A stretch of DNA of 64,000 bases from Rubritepida flocculans DSM 14296 (GTDB lineage Bacteria; Pseudomonadota; Alphaproteobacteria; Acetobacterales; Acetobacteraceae). Under the pieces are notes generated by a model. It did not search any database. It was not told the DNA's origin and worked only from the letters and a program-made list of their open reading frames with translations. The translations under genes and the position numbers were made by a program. The stretch is taken from contig NZ_AUDH01000001.1 in assembly GCF_000425365.1 (NCBI RefSeq), positions 248,001 to 312,000 of the forward strand, written 5' to 3'. Within the stretch, counting starts at the first letter, position 1. Each line of letters begins with the position of its first letter. Below are positions 16,886 to 25,354 of this stretch, piece after piece.

Positions 16886-17886
16886 TCCGCCTCGGGCGGG
16901 ATAACGTTGGTGGAGAGGCCGCGCAGCAGCACGTCGCGCATCGTCTCGGCGCTCTTGCGGCGGATGTCCTCCCAGGCCTCGGGGCTGTGGAAGGCGATGT
17001 GCGGGAGGATGACCAAGCGCCCGCGCAGCCAGGCCTCGCCCGCGCGATAGGCGCGCAGCAAAGGCGGCTCGGGCACGGGCGGCTCCAGGGGCAGCACATC
17101 GAGCCCTGCCCCCGCGATGCGGCCCGAGCGCAGCCCGGCCTCCAGCGCGTCGAGGTCGAGGATGGGGCCGCGCGCGGTGTTGACCACCACCGCGCCCTCC
17201 GGCAGCCGCGCGAGCTCCGCCGCGCCGATCAGCCCGCGCGTGCGGCGCGTCAGCGGCGTGTGGAGGGAGAGCACGTCGGAGGCCTCGAGCAGCGCCTCCA
17301 GGCTCTCCTTCCGCTCGATGCCGAGGGCGCGGTCCACGCCATTGGGAAGATGCGGATCGAAGAAGGCGACGCGGAAGCCGAGCGCCTTGGCGCGCAGCGC
17401 CGCCGCCGTGCCGATGCGGCCGAGGCCGAGGATGCCGAAGCACTGCACCTCGAAGCGGCGGACGATGCGGTTCGGGATCACGCCCCAGGCGGAGGGCGAT
17501 GGGCCGCGCATGGCGTCGTGATAGAGCGGGAGGCCGCGGCGCAGTGCGGCGGCGAGGGTGACGGCGGTGTCCGCCACCTCCTGGGTGCCGTAGTCGGGCA
17601 CGTTGCAGACGGTGATGCCGCGGCGCGCGCAGGCCGCGCGGTCCACCTTGTCATAGCCCACCCCCATGCGCACCACGACGCGCAGCCGGGGGAAGCGCGC
17701 CAGCGCCTCCTCCGGCACGGGCAGGCGCAGCGTCATCAGCCCCTCCACCTCGGCGCAGAGCGCCTCGGGGAGTTCGGTCAGGGAGGCCTTGGCGTTCCCC
17801 TGGAGGATGCGGACGCCGGGGCCGAAGATGCGCTGCTCGAGCAGCGTGTCGGGGTAGAGGGATTCGGGTTCGAGGATGGTGGTCAT
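16882..17886 (-). CDS. D-isomer-specific 2-hydroxyacid dehydrogenase (CtBP-like)
   Basis: 334 residues from the ATG at 17884-17886. The NAD-binding Rossmann motif is GILGLGRIGTAAALRAKALG. Conserved Arg and Glu of the active site are in NTARGPILDLDAL and AGLDVLPLEPP, and the proton-donor His is in ILPHIAFHSPEA. The best fit is the C-terminal-binding-protein-like subgroup of PGDH-fold enzymes. A GTG at 17899-17901 would give five extra residues and a GTGA overlap with the upstream altronate-dehydratase-like gene and is a serious alternative. The pairing with that gene suggests catabolism of a sugar acid or hydroxy acid. Confidence 0.88.
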   Translation of the reverse strand: MTTILEPESLYPDTLLEQRIFGPGVRILQGNAKASLTELPEALCAEVEGLMTLRLPVPEEALARFPRLRVVVRMGVGYDKVDRAACARRGITVCNVPDYGTQEVADTAVTLAAALRRGLPLYHDAMRGPSPSAWGVIPNRIVRRFEVQCFGILGLGRIGTAAALRAKALGFRVAFFDPHLPNGVDRALGIERKESLEALLEASDVLSLHTPLTRRTRGLIGAAELARLPEGAVVVNTARGPILDLDALEAGLRSGRIAGAGLDVLPLEPPVPEPPLLRAYRAGEAWLRGRLVILPHIAFHSPEAWEDIRRKSAETMRDVLLRGLSTNVIPPEAE

Positions 17887-17897
17887 CGCGCCTGCAC

Positions 17898-19433
17898 TCA
17901 CATCGTCGCCCCGAGCACCCACGGCGCGAACTCCGCATCCCCGAAGCCCAGCGCCTCGCTCTTCGTCCGCTCGCCGCTCGCCGTGCGCAGCATGTGCTGG
18001 AAGATGCGCGCGCCGCACTCGGCCACGCTCTCCGTCCCGTCGAGGATGGTGCCGCAGTTGATGTCCATGTCCTCCTCCATCCGCGCGAACATGGGCGTGT
18101 TGGTGGCGAGCTTGAGCGAGGGCGCGGGCTTGCAGCCGAAGACGCTGCCGCGCCCGGTGGTGAAGCACATCAGGTTGGCGCCGCCCGCCACCTGGCCCGT
18201 CGCGCCCACCGGGTCGTAGCCCGGCGTGTCCATGAAGACGAAGCCTTTCGCCGTCACCGGCTCGGCGTAGCGATAGACCTCGACGAGGTTGGTCGTCCCC
18301 GCCTTCGCCATGGCGCCCAGGGATTTCTCCAGGATGGTGGTCAGCCCCCCCGCCTTGTTGCCGGGCGAGGGGTTGGCGTTCATCTCCGCCCCCTCGCGCG
18401 CCGTGTACTCCTCCCACCAGCGCATCACCGCGACCAGCTTCTCGCCCACCTCGCGCGAGACGGCGCGGCGCGTCAGCAGATGTTCCGCGCCATAGGTCTC
18501 GGGCGACTCGCTCAGGATCACCGTGCCGCCGTGGCGCACCACCAGGTCGCTCGCCGCGCCCAGCGCGGGGTTGGCGGTGATGCCGGAATAGCCGTCGCTG
18601 CCGCCGCACTGCAGGGCGACGCAGAGCTCGCTCGCCGGCGCGGGCGTGCGCCGGGCGGCGTTCGCCTCCGCCAGCACCTCCTTCACGAAGGCGATGCCGG
18701 CCTCCACCGTCTTGCGCGTGCCGCCCGTCTCCTGGATCGTCAGCGTGCGCAGCCGGCCGGCGAGGCGCTGCTCCTCCAGCAGCCCGCCGAGCTGGTTCAC
18801 CTCGCAGCCCAGCCCGATGGCGATGACGTGCGAGAAGTTCGGGTGCCGCGCGAAGCCCGCCAGAACGCGGCGCAGCAGCCGCAGCGGCTCGCCCTCCGTC
18901 ATGCCGCAGCCGGTCTTGTGCGTCAGCGCCACCACGCCATCCACCTGCGGGAAATCGGCGAGCGGGTCGGGCCCCTCGGCGAAGGGGTTGCGCGCGAAGG
19001 CGCGCGCGATGAGCTCCGCCACATGGGCCGAGCAGTTCACGCTGGTGATGATGCCGATGTGGTTGCGCGTCGCCACCCGCCCGTCCGGGCGGCGGATGCC
19101 GAGGAAATGCGCCGGCACCGGCAGGGGCTCGGTGAGCCGCGCGTCCACGCCCCAGGCGTAGTCGCGCGCGAAATCGCCCATCGCGAGGTTGTGGGTGTGC
19201 ACCCACTCCCCCGGCGCGATGGGCTGGGTGGCGAAGCCGATGATCTGGCCGTAGCGCCGCACCGCCTCGCCAGGCGCATGGCCGCGCAGCGCCACCTTGT
19301 GCCCGGCGGGGATGCGCGCGCGGGCGCGGATCCCCGGCACCACCGGCGTGCCCTCGGGCAAGGCGCGGCGGGCGATCGCCACGCCATCCTCCGCATGCAG
19401 GCGGATCACCGGGGGCTCGGTCAGCGCGTCCAT
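17898..19433 (-). CDS. Altronate/galactarate dehydratase-like (UxaA family), SAF domain fused
   Basis: 511 residues from the ATG at 19431-19433, preceded by GGGAGGAGA. An N-terminal SAF domain covers about 1-95, including VHTHNLAMGDFARDY. The large dehydratase domain follows, with VATRNHIGIITSVNCSAH, the Cys-containing KTGCG, LGCEVNQ and CGGSDGYSG motifs, and a C-terminal INCGTILDG. These Cys/Asp/Glu positions bind iron in this family. The likely reaction is water removal from a sugar acid such as altronate or galactarate; the exact substrate is open. It is upstream of, and probably co-transcribed with, the 2-hydroxyacid dehydrogenase. A second, split member of the same superfamily is at 34687-36161. 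Confidence 0.85.
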   Translation of the reverse strand: MDALTEPPVIRLHAEDGVAIARRALPEGTPVVPGIRARARIPAGHKVALRGHAPGEAVRRYGQIIGFATQPIAPGEWVHTHNLAMGDFARDYAWGVDARLTEPLPVPAHFLGIRRPDGRVATRNHIGIITSVNCSAHVAELIARAFARNPFAEGPDPLADFPQVDGVVALTHKTGCGMTEGEPLRLLRRVLAGFARHPNFSHVIAIGLGCEVNQLGGLLEEQRLAGRLRTLTIQETGGTRKTVEAGIAFVKEVLAEANAARRTPAPASELCVALQCGGSDGYSGITANPALGAASDLVVRHGGTVILSESPETYGAEHLLTRRAVSREVGEKLVAVMRWWEEYTAREGAEMNANPSPGNKAGGLTTILEKSLGAMAKAGTTNLVEVYRYAEPVTAKGFVFMDTPGYDPVGATGQVAGGANLMCFTTGRGSVFGCKPAPSLKLATNTPMFARMEEDMDINCGTILDGTESVAECGARIFQHMLRTASGERTKSEALGFGDAEFAPWVLGATM

Positions 19434-19514
19434 CTCGTCTCCTCCCTCCCCCGCATCCTGGCGCGGCGCGCGGCGGCTTGCCAATCCGGCCGGCGCGGCG
19501 CATGACGGCACGCA

Positions 19515-19611
19515 TCACCTGGGTGAGCCCCTGTCGCGGGGGCTGAGAGGCGGGCCGCAGCCCGCGAACCTTGGAACCTGATCCGGTTCGGACCGGCGAA
19601 GGGAGCGGTGA
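19515..19611 (+). ncRNA. TPP riboswitch (THI element)
   Basis: All hallmarks of the thiamine-pyrophosphate aptamer are in order. P1 is TCACC (19515-19519) with GGTGA (19607-19611). GCCCC/GGGGC is followed by the invariant CTGAGA (19543-19548). A P3a hairpin GCGGGC/GCCCGC lies at about 19550-19565. AACCTGATCCGG (19575-19586) is followed by the P5 hairpin CCGGT/ACCGG and the conserved 3' end GCGAAGGGA (19596-19604). It lies upstream of an orphan family-5 binding-protein gene, on the same strand, so TPP should repress that gene. Confidence 0.95.
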
Positions 19612-19637
19612 ATGGGCGCGCGATGGGCGCGCGCCGG

Positions 19638-19673
19638 CCCTTCCTTCCCCGCCGCGCCGCATGGAGGGAAGGG
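19638..19673 (+). promoter_or_regulatory. Expression platform: hairpin that hides the ribosome-binding site
   Basis: CCCTTCCTTCC (19638-19648) can pair with GGAGGGAAGGG (19663-19673), the Shine-Dalgarno region, over 11 pairs (one G-U), ending exactly at the ATG at 19674. The same CCCTTC (19638-19643) can instead pair with GAAGGG (19598-19603) inside the aptamer's conserved 3' strand. This gives a simple two-state switch: with TPP bound the aptamer keeps GAAGGG and the ribosome site is closed; without TPP it opens. Pairings are read from sequence, the switching is inferred. Confidence 0.75.
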
Positions 19674-21245
19674 ATGCATCGCCGCAACCTGTTCATCGCC
19701 TCGGCCGCCGCGCTCGCCGCACCCGCCGCCGCCCAGCCCGCCCGCGCCCGCGTGCTGCGCTTCATGCCCCAGGCGGGGCTCGCCGCGCTCGATCCGGTGT
19801 TCAACCCCACCACCATCGTCTCCACCCACGGCTTCTGCGTCTTCGACACGCTCTACGGCGTGGATCGCGCGCTGCGCCCGCGCCCGCAGATGGCCGCCGG
19901 CCACGAGGTCAGCGCCGATGGGCTGACCTGGACCATCACGCTGCGCGAGGGCCTGTTCTTCCACGATGGCGAGCCGGTGCGCGCGCGCGACGCGGTGGCC
20001 TCCATCCGCCGCTGGGCGGTGCGCGACGCCTTCGGCCAGGTGCTGATGCGCGCGGTGGCCGAGCTCGCCGCCACCGGCGACCGCACCCTCGTCTTCCGCC
20101 TGCGCCGCCCCTTCCCCGCCCTGCCCGACGCGCTCGGCAAGGTGGCCGCCAGCCCCTGCTTCGTGATGCCCGAGCGCCTCGCCGAAACCCCGCCCGACCG
20201 CGCGATCCCCGAGGCGATCGGCTCCGGCCCCTGGCGCTTCCTGCCCGGCGAGTTCCGCGCCGGCGCCTTCGCCGCCTATGCGCGCAACGAGCGCTACCTG
20301 CCGCGCGAGGAGCCGGCCGAGGTCACCTCCGGCGGCAAGCGCGTGCATTTCGACCGGCTCGAGATCATCTGGATCCCGGATGGCGGCACCGCCGTCGCCG
20401 CGCTGCGCACCGGCGAGATCGACTGGATCGAATACCCGCTGCCCGACCTCATCCCCACGCTAGATCGCGACCGCGGCACGCGCACCCAGATCTACGACCC
20501 CACGGGCTTCCTCGGCTTCCTGCGCTTCAACCACCTGCACCCGCCCTTCGACGACGTGCGCGTGCGCCGCGCCATCCGCGACCTGCTCGTGCAGCCCGAC
20601 TACATGAGCGCCGTGGCCCTGCCGGGCGACTGGCAGGAATGCCACGCCATGTTCCCCTGCTCGCTGCCCGGCACGCTCGAGTTCCCGCCCGCCCCGCGCG
20701 GCCCCGCCGCGATGGAGCGCGCCCGCGCCGCGCTGCGCGAGGCCGGCTACAACGGCGAGCCCATCATCCACATCAACCCGAGCGACTTCCCGGCCGTGAC
20801 GCAGCAGGGCCGCGTGACGGTGGACCTGATGCGCCGCCTCGGCCTCAACATCCAGCCGATCGAGAGCGACTGGGCGAGCATCGTCGCCCGCCGCTCCAAC
20901 CGCGGCGCGCCGGCGCAGGGCGGCTGGCACCTGCACAACACCAACTTCCCCTCGCCGGGCATCGCCAACCCCGCCCTCTCGCCCATCATCCGCATGCATG
21001 GCGAGGGCGCCTGGTTCGGCTGGCCGCGCGACGAGGCGGTGGAGGCAGCCATCCAGGCCTGGATCGAGGCGCCCGACGAAGCGGCCCAGGCCGCCGCCCA
21101 CCGCCGCGTGCAGGAGCTGGCCTGGGAGGCGGTGCCCTTCGCCCCCACCGGGCTGTTCCGCCTGCGCACGGGGTTCCGGCGCGATCTGGAAGGGGTGCTG
21201 CAGGCGCCCTCGCCCATGCTGTGGAACCTGCGCCGCGCCGGGTGA
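19674..21245 (+). CDS. Family-5 solute-binding protein under TPP-riboswitch control
   Basis: 523 residues from the ATG at 19674, which has GGAGGGAAGGG directly upstream. An in-frame GTG at 19608 falls inside the riboswitch and is rejected. The leader MHRRNLFIASAAALAAPAAAQ is a Tat/Sec-like export signal. SBP_bac_5 features include WTITLREGLFFHDGEPV and VRRAIRDLLVQPDYM. No permease or ATPase gene lies beside it. Thiamine binding proteins known to me belong to other families, so TPP control of a family-5 protein is unusual; uptake of thiamine, a precursor or a thiamine-containing degradation product is a reasonable guess. It ends before a dispersed repeat with a strong hairpin. Confidence 0.88.
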   Translation: MHRRNLFIASAAALAAPAAAQPARARVLRFMPQAGLAALDPVFNPTTIVSTHGFCVFDTLYGVDRALRPRPQMAAGHEVSADGLTWTITLREGLFFHDGEPVRARDAVASIRRWAVRDAFGQVLMRAVAELAATGDRTLVFRLRRPFPALPDALGKVAASPCFVMPERLAETPPDRAIPEAIGSGPWRFLPGEFRAGAFAAYARNERYLPREEPAEVTSGGKRVHFDRLEIIWIPDGGTAVAALRTGEIDWIEYPLPDLIPTLDRDRGTRTQIYDPTGFLGFLRFNHLHPPFDDVRVRRAIRDLLVQPDYMSAVALPGDWQECHAMFPCSLPGTLEFPPAPRGPAAMERARAALREAGYNGEPIIHINPSDFPAVTQQGRVTVDLMRRLGLNIQPIESDWASIVARRSNRGAPAQGGWHLHNTNFPSPGIANPALSPIIRMHGEGAWFGWPRDEAVEAAIQAWIEAPDEAAQAAAHRRVQELAWEAVPFAPTGLFRLRTGFRRDLEGVLQAPSPMLWNLRRAG

Positions 21246-21257
21246 TGCGGTCGGCAT

Positions 21258-21388
21258 GATGCGGTCGGCGTGACATGCCGGCCGTCTCGCGCGCAGGGTG
21301 GGCGGGCGCCCATCGAAGCTTTGCTTCGATGGGATGCGGCGTGGCGGCTGCGCCCCAAAACAAAGCCATGCCAGCGGCCGCTGGCATG
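21258..21388 (+). repeat. Dispersed intergenic repeat, copy 1 (full length)
   Basis: About 130 bp between the convergent binding-protein and maf genes. Reverse-complemented, copy 2 (57201-57326) aligns over the whole length without gaps and with about 13-15 differences by eye. Parts in order: an imperfect stem, TCTCGCGCGCAGGG, a perfect 11-bp hairpin (21309-21333), GGCGGCTGCG, and a perfect 22-bp palindrome (21367-21388) centred on AGCGGCCGCT. Just before it a 14-base unit starting TGATGCGGTCGGC is tandemly doubled (from 21243). Confidence 0.85.
21309..21333. terminator. 11-bp perfect hairpin, probable bidirectional terminator
   Basis: CCCATCGAAGC and GCTTCGATGGG pair perfectly around TTT. 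It sits between two convergent genes (ends at 21245 and 21396), so it could stop transcription from both sides. There is no U-run. The identical stem is present in repeat copy 2 at 57251-57275, again between convergent genes. Confidence 0.6.
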
Positions 21389-21395
21389 AGGGCGA

Positions 21396-21989
21396 TCAGC
21401 GCGGCGCGAGCCCCTGCTCCCGCAGCCAGGCGAGAAGCGGCAGCATGGCCAGGCCAAGAATGGCCGTGTGCTCGCCGCGGATGTCGCGCATGAGCTGGAT
21501 GCCCGGCCCCTCCAGCCGATAGGCCCCCACGCTCTGCGTCACCAGGGCCCCCTCGCGCGCCAGGTACGCGTCGAGGAAAGCGTCCGAGAAGTCGCGCATC
21601 GCAAGCTGCGGCGTGGCGATGTGCTGCCAGGCGCGCTGCCCCGCGCGCCAGCCCACCACGGCCGTGACCAGCTCATGCGCCCGGCCGCGCAGCCGCTCGA
21701 GCTGCCGGCGCGCGGCCTGCACATCGGCCGGCTTGTCGAACCATTCCCCCTCGCAGACCAGAAGCTGGTCGGCGCCGATCACCACCGCCTCGGGATGGCG
21801 GCGGGCGATGCGCGCGGCCTTGGCGTCGGCGAGCAGCAGCGCCGCGTCCGCGGGCGTCATCCCCTCCGCCTTCGCGCTCTCCTTGATGGCGGCCTCGTCC
21901 ACCGCGGCGGGCATGGCCTCGAAGGACAGCCCGGCCGCCTCCAGCAGCGCGCGGCGGGAGGCGCTTTGCGAGGCGAGGATCAGCCTCAT
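21396..21989 (-). CDS. maf: Maf-family nucleoside triphosphate pyrophosphatase
   Basis: 197 residues. The N-terminal motif [18 protein letters not shown] and the active-site Asp region VVIGADQLL are typical of Maf/YceF proteins. They hydrolyse non-canonical or modified nucleoside triphosphates and influence septum formation. The start ATG overlaps the stop of the upstream PEP-synthase regulator gene by 4 bases (ATGA). The order hemE / regulator / maf is that found around the chromosome origin in several alphaproteobacteria. Confidence 0.92.
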   Translation of the reverse strand: MRLILASQSASRRALLEAAGLSFEAMPAAVDEAAIKESAKAEGMTPADAALLLADAKAARIARRHPEAVVIGADQLLVCEGEWFDKPADVQAARRQLERLRGRAHELVTAVVGWRAGQRAWQHIATPQLAMRDFSDAFLDAYLAREGALVTQSVGAYRLEGPGIQLMRDIRGEHTAILGLAMLPLLAWLREQGLAPR

Positions 21990-22879
21990 CCCCGCGCCCC
22001 GATCACCGCCGCCGCCGGGTCTTCCGGCCGCGCGCTGCGCTGCGCGCCCTGGCGCTGGTGCCAGAGCTCCATCTGCTGGATCACGGTGGCCGCCGTCTCC
22101 TCGATGGAGCGGCGCGTCACGTCCACCACCGGCCAGCCGCGCGCGGCGCAGAGCCGCTTGGCGGCGAGGATTTCGGCCTTCACCGCCTCGGCATCCACAT
22201 ACTCGTTCTCGCCCACCCGCACCCCTTCGGCGCCGATCATCTTCAACCGGTGGCGGCGGATTTCGAGCAGCGCCACGGGGTCTATCGTCAGCCCCACCAC
22301 CGGGCAGGGCGGGTTCTCGAGCTCCGGCGGCAGGGGCGCGCCGGGCACCAGCGGCACATTGGCCGCCTTGATGCCGCGGTTGGCAAGGTAGAAGCAGGTC
22401 GGCGTCTTGGAGGAGCGGGAGACGCCCACCAGCACCACATCGGCATTGGCGATGCCCGCCGTGCCCTGGCCGTCATCGTGGCTCAGCACGTAGTGCATCG
22501 CGTCGATGCGGCGGAAGTAGTCGGCGTCCATCACGTATTGCGCCGCGCGCTTCTCCTTCGCGCGCTCGCCGATCTCGCCCTGCAGCAGCTCCATCACCGG
22601 GTCGAGCACCGAAAGGCAGGCGAGGCCGAGCCGCGCGCAGGTCTCCTCCAGCGCGTGGCGCAGGCTCCGGTCCACCAGGGTGAACATGACCGGGCCGGGC
22701 TCGTGCTCGATCCCCTCGATCACGCGGTCGAGGTTGAGGCGCGAGCGCACGAGGAACCAGCGGTGCTGGATCACGTTCGGGTTGTCGAAGCGCGCGATGG
22801 CGGCGCGGGCGATGCTGTTCAGCGTCTCGCCCGTGCTGTCGGAGACGAGGTGCAGGTTGGTCTGCCGCGGGGTGGGCAT
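21986..22879 (-). CDS. Pyruvate, phosphate/water dikinase regulatory protein (DUF299 kinase/pyrophosphorylase)
   Basis: 297 residues from the ATG at 22877-22879 ([20 protein letters not shown]). The opening [11 protein letters not shown] and the nucleotide loop [13 protein letters not shown] are diagnostic of the DUF299 family. These are bifunctional ADP-dependent Thr kinases and phosphorylases that switch PEP synthase or pyruvate phosphate dikinase. The open frame runs on to 23143 but without family sequence. It is divergent from hemE across the candidate replication origin and coupled to maf (ATGA). Confidence 0.93.
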   Translation of the reverse strand: MPTPRQTNLHLVSDSTGETLNSIARAAIARFDNPNVIQHRWFLVRSRLNLDRVIEGIEHEPGPVMFTLVDRSLRHALEETCARLGLACLSVLDPVMELLQGEIGERAKEKRAAQYVMDADYFRRIDAMHYVLSHDDGQGTAGIANADVVLVGVSRSSKTPTCFYLANRGIKAANVPLVPGAPLPPELENPPCPVVGLTIDPVALLEIRRHRLKMIGAEGVRVGENEYVDAEAVKAEILAAKRLCAARGWPVVDVTRRSIEETAATVIQQMELWHQRQGAQRSARPEDPAAAVIGARG

Positions 22880-23172
22880 GGCGCTGTGGACCGTGCGTGT
22901 GCACGGATGGGGATAGCGGGGAAGACTCGCCCGCGCCAGCGCGGGGGCCTCGCCAGGCGGGGACAAATGGCTCGCGCCCCACCTCCGGGGAAAGCCGGTC
23001 AGCGCGCTGGCGGCGGCTGGGGATGGCAGCCGAAAACCCAGGCTGCACGCAGAGTCCCGTCCCGGTCCAGCCCCGGAACAAGGCTGTGGACAGGCGGTGG
23101 AGCGGCTGCATCCCCATGATCCACAGGGCCAACCACCACTCACCGCCCTTCTTCTTTTTCCTTTTTCAAGGG
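22880..23172. other. Candidate chromosomal replication origin (oriC)
   Basis: About 293 bases without genes between the DUF299 gene and hemE, the same neighbours that flank Cori in Caulobacter as I recall it. It holds DnaA-box-like sites TGATCCACA (23117-23125, plus strand) and, on the minus strand, CTGTCCACA (23085-23093) and CGGTCCACA (22885-22893). TCCCCA-type hexamers lie at 23111-23116 (plus) and at 22908-22913 and 23018-23023 (minus). TGATCCACA and TCCCCA match the G-box and W-box words I know from Caulobacter. The only pyrimidine/AT-rich tract nearby is at 23149-23169, a possible unwinding region. Two GANTC methylation sites (22924, 23052) are present. No CtrA TTAA-N7-TTAA site is seen. 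Confidence 0.75.
23111..23125 (+). promoter_or_regulatory. Abutting W-box and G-box-like DnaA sites
   Basis: TCCCCA is followed without gap by TGATCCACA, which differs from the E. coli DnaA box TTATCCACA at one base. It sits 24 bases before the pyrimidine/AT tract, the arrangement expected for DnaA loading next to an unwinding element. Confidence 0.65.
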
Positions 23173-23184
23173 ATGGTTCGCGCC

Positions 23185-24219
23185 ATGGACACGAAGCCCT
23201 TCCTCCAGGCCCTCGCCGGCGAGGCGGTCTGGCCGCCCCCGGTGTGGCTGATGCGCCAGGCGGGGCGCTACCTGCCCGAATACCGGCGCACCCGCGCCAT
23301 CGCGGGCGATTTCATCGCGCTCTGCACCACGCCCGAGCTGGCGGCGGAGGTGACGCTGCAGCCCATCCGGCGCTACGGCTTCGACGCGGCGATCCTGTTC
23401 TCCGACATCCTGATGGTGCCCTGGGCCATGGGCCAGGGGCTGCGCTTCGCCGAGGGCGAGGGCCCGCTGCTCGAGCCGGTGCGCGACCGCGCCGCGCTGG
23501 AGGCGCTGGACCTGCCCGGGGTGGTGGACCGCGCCGCCCCCATCCTGGAGACGGTGCGCCGCGTGCGCGCGGGGCTGGCCATGCACCCCGGCACGGCGCT
23601 GATCGGCTTCGCCGGCAGCCCCTGGACGGTGGCCTGCTACATGGTCGAGGGCCGCGGCGGCGGCGAGTTCGCCGAGGCGCGCCGCGCCGCCTTCCGCGAC
23701 CCGGTGTTCTTCGCGGAGGTGATGGAGAAGCTCGAGGCCGCCACCCTCGCCTACCTGCTGGCGCAGGCCGAGGCGGGGGCCGAGGCGCTGATGCTGTTCG
23801 ATTCCTGGGCGGGGCTGCTTTCGCCCTCCGGCTTCCGGCGCTGGGTGATCGAGCCCACGGCGCGGCTCGCGGCCGCGCTGCGCGATCTGCGCCCGGATGT
23901 GCCACTGATCGGCTTCCCGCGCCTCGCCGGGCCGCTGCTCGCGGAGTATGCGGCGCGGGTGCCGGTGCAGGCGGTGGCCATGGACACCGGCATGGACCCC
24001 GCCTGGGCCGCCGCGCATGTACCGCCGCGCATGGCGCTGCAGGGCAACCTCGATCCGCAGGCGCTGGTGGCGGGCGGCCCCGCCATGGAGCAGGAGGTGC
24101 GCGCCATCCTCGCCGCCATGAAGGGCCGGCCCTTCGTCTTCAACCTGGGCCACGGGATCGTTCCCCCCACCCCGCCCGAGCATGTGGCGCGGCTGATGGA
24201 GGTGCTGCGCGCGGGTTGA
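23185..24219 (+). CDS. hemE: Uroporphyrinogen III decarboxylase
   Basis: 344 residues from ATG 23185 ([12 protein letters not shown]). An in-frame ATG at 23173 would add MVRA and cannot be excluded; AAGGG stands directly before it. The signature [11 protein letters not shown] is near residue 25, with the conserved active-site Asp in [29 protein letters not shown] and [15 protein letters not shown] are also typical. It converts uroporphyrinogen III to coproporphyrinogen III in heme synthesis. hemH follows after 52 bases. Confidence 0.96.
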   Translation: MDTKPFLQALAGEAVWPPPVWLMRQAGRYLPEYRRTRAIAGDFIALCTTPELAAEVTLQPIRRYGFDAAILFSDILMVPWAMGQGLRFAEGEGPLLEPVRDRAALEALDLPGVVDRAAPILETVRRVRAGLAMHPGTALIGFAGSPWTVACYMVEGRGGGEFAEARRAAFRDPVFFAEVMEKLEAATLAYLLAQAEAGAEALMLFDSWAGLLSPSGFRRWVIEPTARLAAALRDLRPDVPLIGFPRLAGPLLAEYAARVPVQAVAMDTGMDPAWAAAHVPPRMALQGNLDPQALVAGGPAMEQEVRAILAAMKGRPFVFNLGHGIVPPTPPEHVARLMEVLRAG

Positions 24220-24271
24220 TTCCGCCGCGTTCAGGGGTATGTGCAGCACTCCTTCCGGAGATGTGGGGCTG

Positions 24272-25354
24272 ATGGCGCGGCGCGTGGCGGTGGTGTTGTT
24301 CAACCTGGGCGGGCCCGACGCGCCCGAGAGCGTGCGCCCCTTCCTGGTGAACCTGTTCACGGACCCGGCGATCCTGCGCGTGCCGGGCTTCATCCGGCCC
24401 TGGCTCGGCCGGCTCATCGCCTGGCGGCGCACCGCCCCGGCCATGGAGAACTACGCCGTGCTGGGCGGGAAATCCCCGCTGCTGGAGCTCACGGAGGAGC
24501 AGGCGCGCGCGCTCGACGCCGCGCTGGCCGAACGCGACCCTTCGGCCGAGTATCGCAGCTTCGTCTGCATGCGCTACTGGCACCCGATGAGCGAGGCGGC
24601 CGCCCGCGCCGTGAAGGAATGGGGCGCGGAGGAGGTTCTGCTGGTCCCGCTTTATCCGCAATACTCCACCACCACCACGGGCAGCTCCATCGCCGCCTGG
24701 GAGGAGGCGGCGCGGCGCGTGGGGCTCGCGGTCCCCACCACCACGCTGTGCTGCTTCCACTCCGACCCCGGCTTCGCCGAGGCCACGGCGCGGCTGCTGC
24801 GCGAGGCTCTGGCCAAGGCGCGGGCCGAGCTGCCGGCGGGGGTGGGGCTGCGCGTGCTGTTCTCGGCGCATGGCCTGCCCGAGAGCATCGTGAAGGCGGG
24901 CGACCCCTACCAGTGGCAGGTGGAGCAGACCGTGGCCGCGGTGCTGGAGAAGCTGGGCGAACCCGGCCTCGACAGCGTGGTGTGCTATCAGTCCCGCGTC
25001 ACGCCGCAGAAATGGATCGGGCCCTCCACCGAGGAGGAGATCGAGCGCGCGGCGCACGACAAGGTGGCGATCCTCGTCTGCCCCATCGCCTTCGTCTCGG
25101 AACATTCCGAGACCCTGGTGGAGCTCGACGTGGAGTACCGCGAGGAGGCGGAGAAGCTCGGCGTGCCCGGCTATTTCCGCGTGCCGGCGCAGAACAGCGA
25201 TCCGGGCTTCATCGCGAGCCTCGCCGATCTGGTGCTGCGCGCGCGCCGCTCCGGCCGGGCGCTGTGCAGCTTCGCGGGCGCGCGGCAATGCCCCAAGGCG
25301 CATGGTGACTGCCCGCACGCCCGGGCCCGCGCGGAGGCGCGCCAGGCGGCGTGA
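24272..25354 (+). CDS. hemH: Ferrochelatase
   Basis: 360 residues from ATG 24272 (MARRVAVVLFNLGGPD); an in-frame ATG at 24239 would add 11 residues without family similarity. Motifs include LFNLGGPD, the iron-site His in LFSAHGLPE and the conserved Glu of FVSEHSETLVELD. The C-terminal tail has CSFAGARQCPKAHGDCPH, three closely placed Cys. Some alphaproteobacterial and metazoan ferrochelatases carry a [2Fe-2S] cluster in this region, so that is possible here. Inserts Fe2+ into protoporphyrin IX, downstream of hemE. Confidence 0.96.
   Translation: MARRVAVVLFNLGGPDAPESVRPFLVNLFTDPAILRVPGFIRPWLGRLIAWRRTAPAMENYAVLGGKSPLLELTEEQARALDAALAERDPSAEYRSFVCMRYWHPMSEAAARAVKEWGAEEVLLVPLYPQYSTTTTGSSIAAWEEAARRVGLAVPTTTLCCFHSDPGFAEATARLLREALAKARAELPAGVGLRVLFSAHGLPESIVKAGDPYQWQVEQTVAAVLEKLGEPGLDSVVCYQSRVTPQKWIGPSTEEEIERAAHDKVAILVCPIAFVSEHSETLVELDVEYREEAEKLGVPGYFRVPAQNSDPGFIASLADLVLRARRSGRALCSFAGARQCPKAHGDCPHARARAEARQAA

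Noticed and set aside
19608-19673. Upstream GTG start for the riboswitch-controlled binding protein
   Set aside because: It would start inside the aptamer's closing stem and place the signal peptide 22 residues in; the ATG at 19674 has the strong ribosome site.
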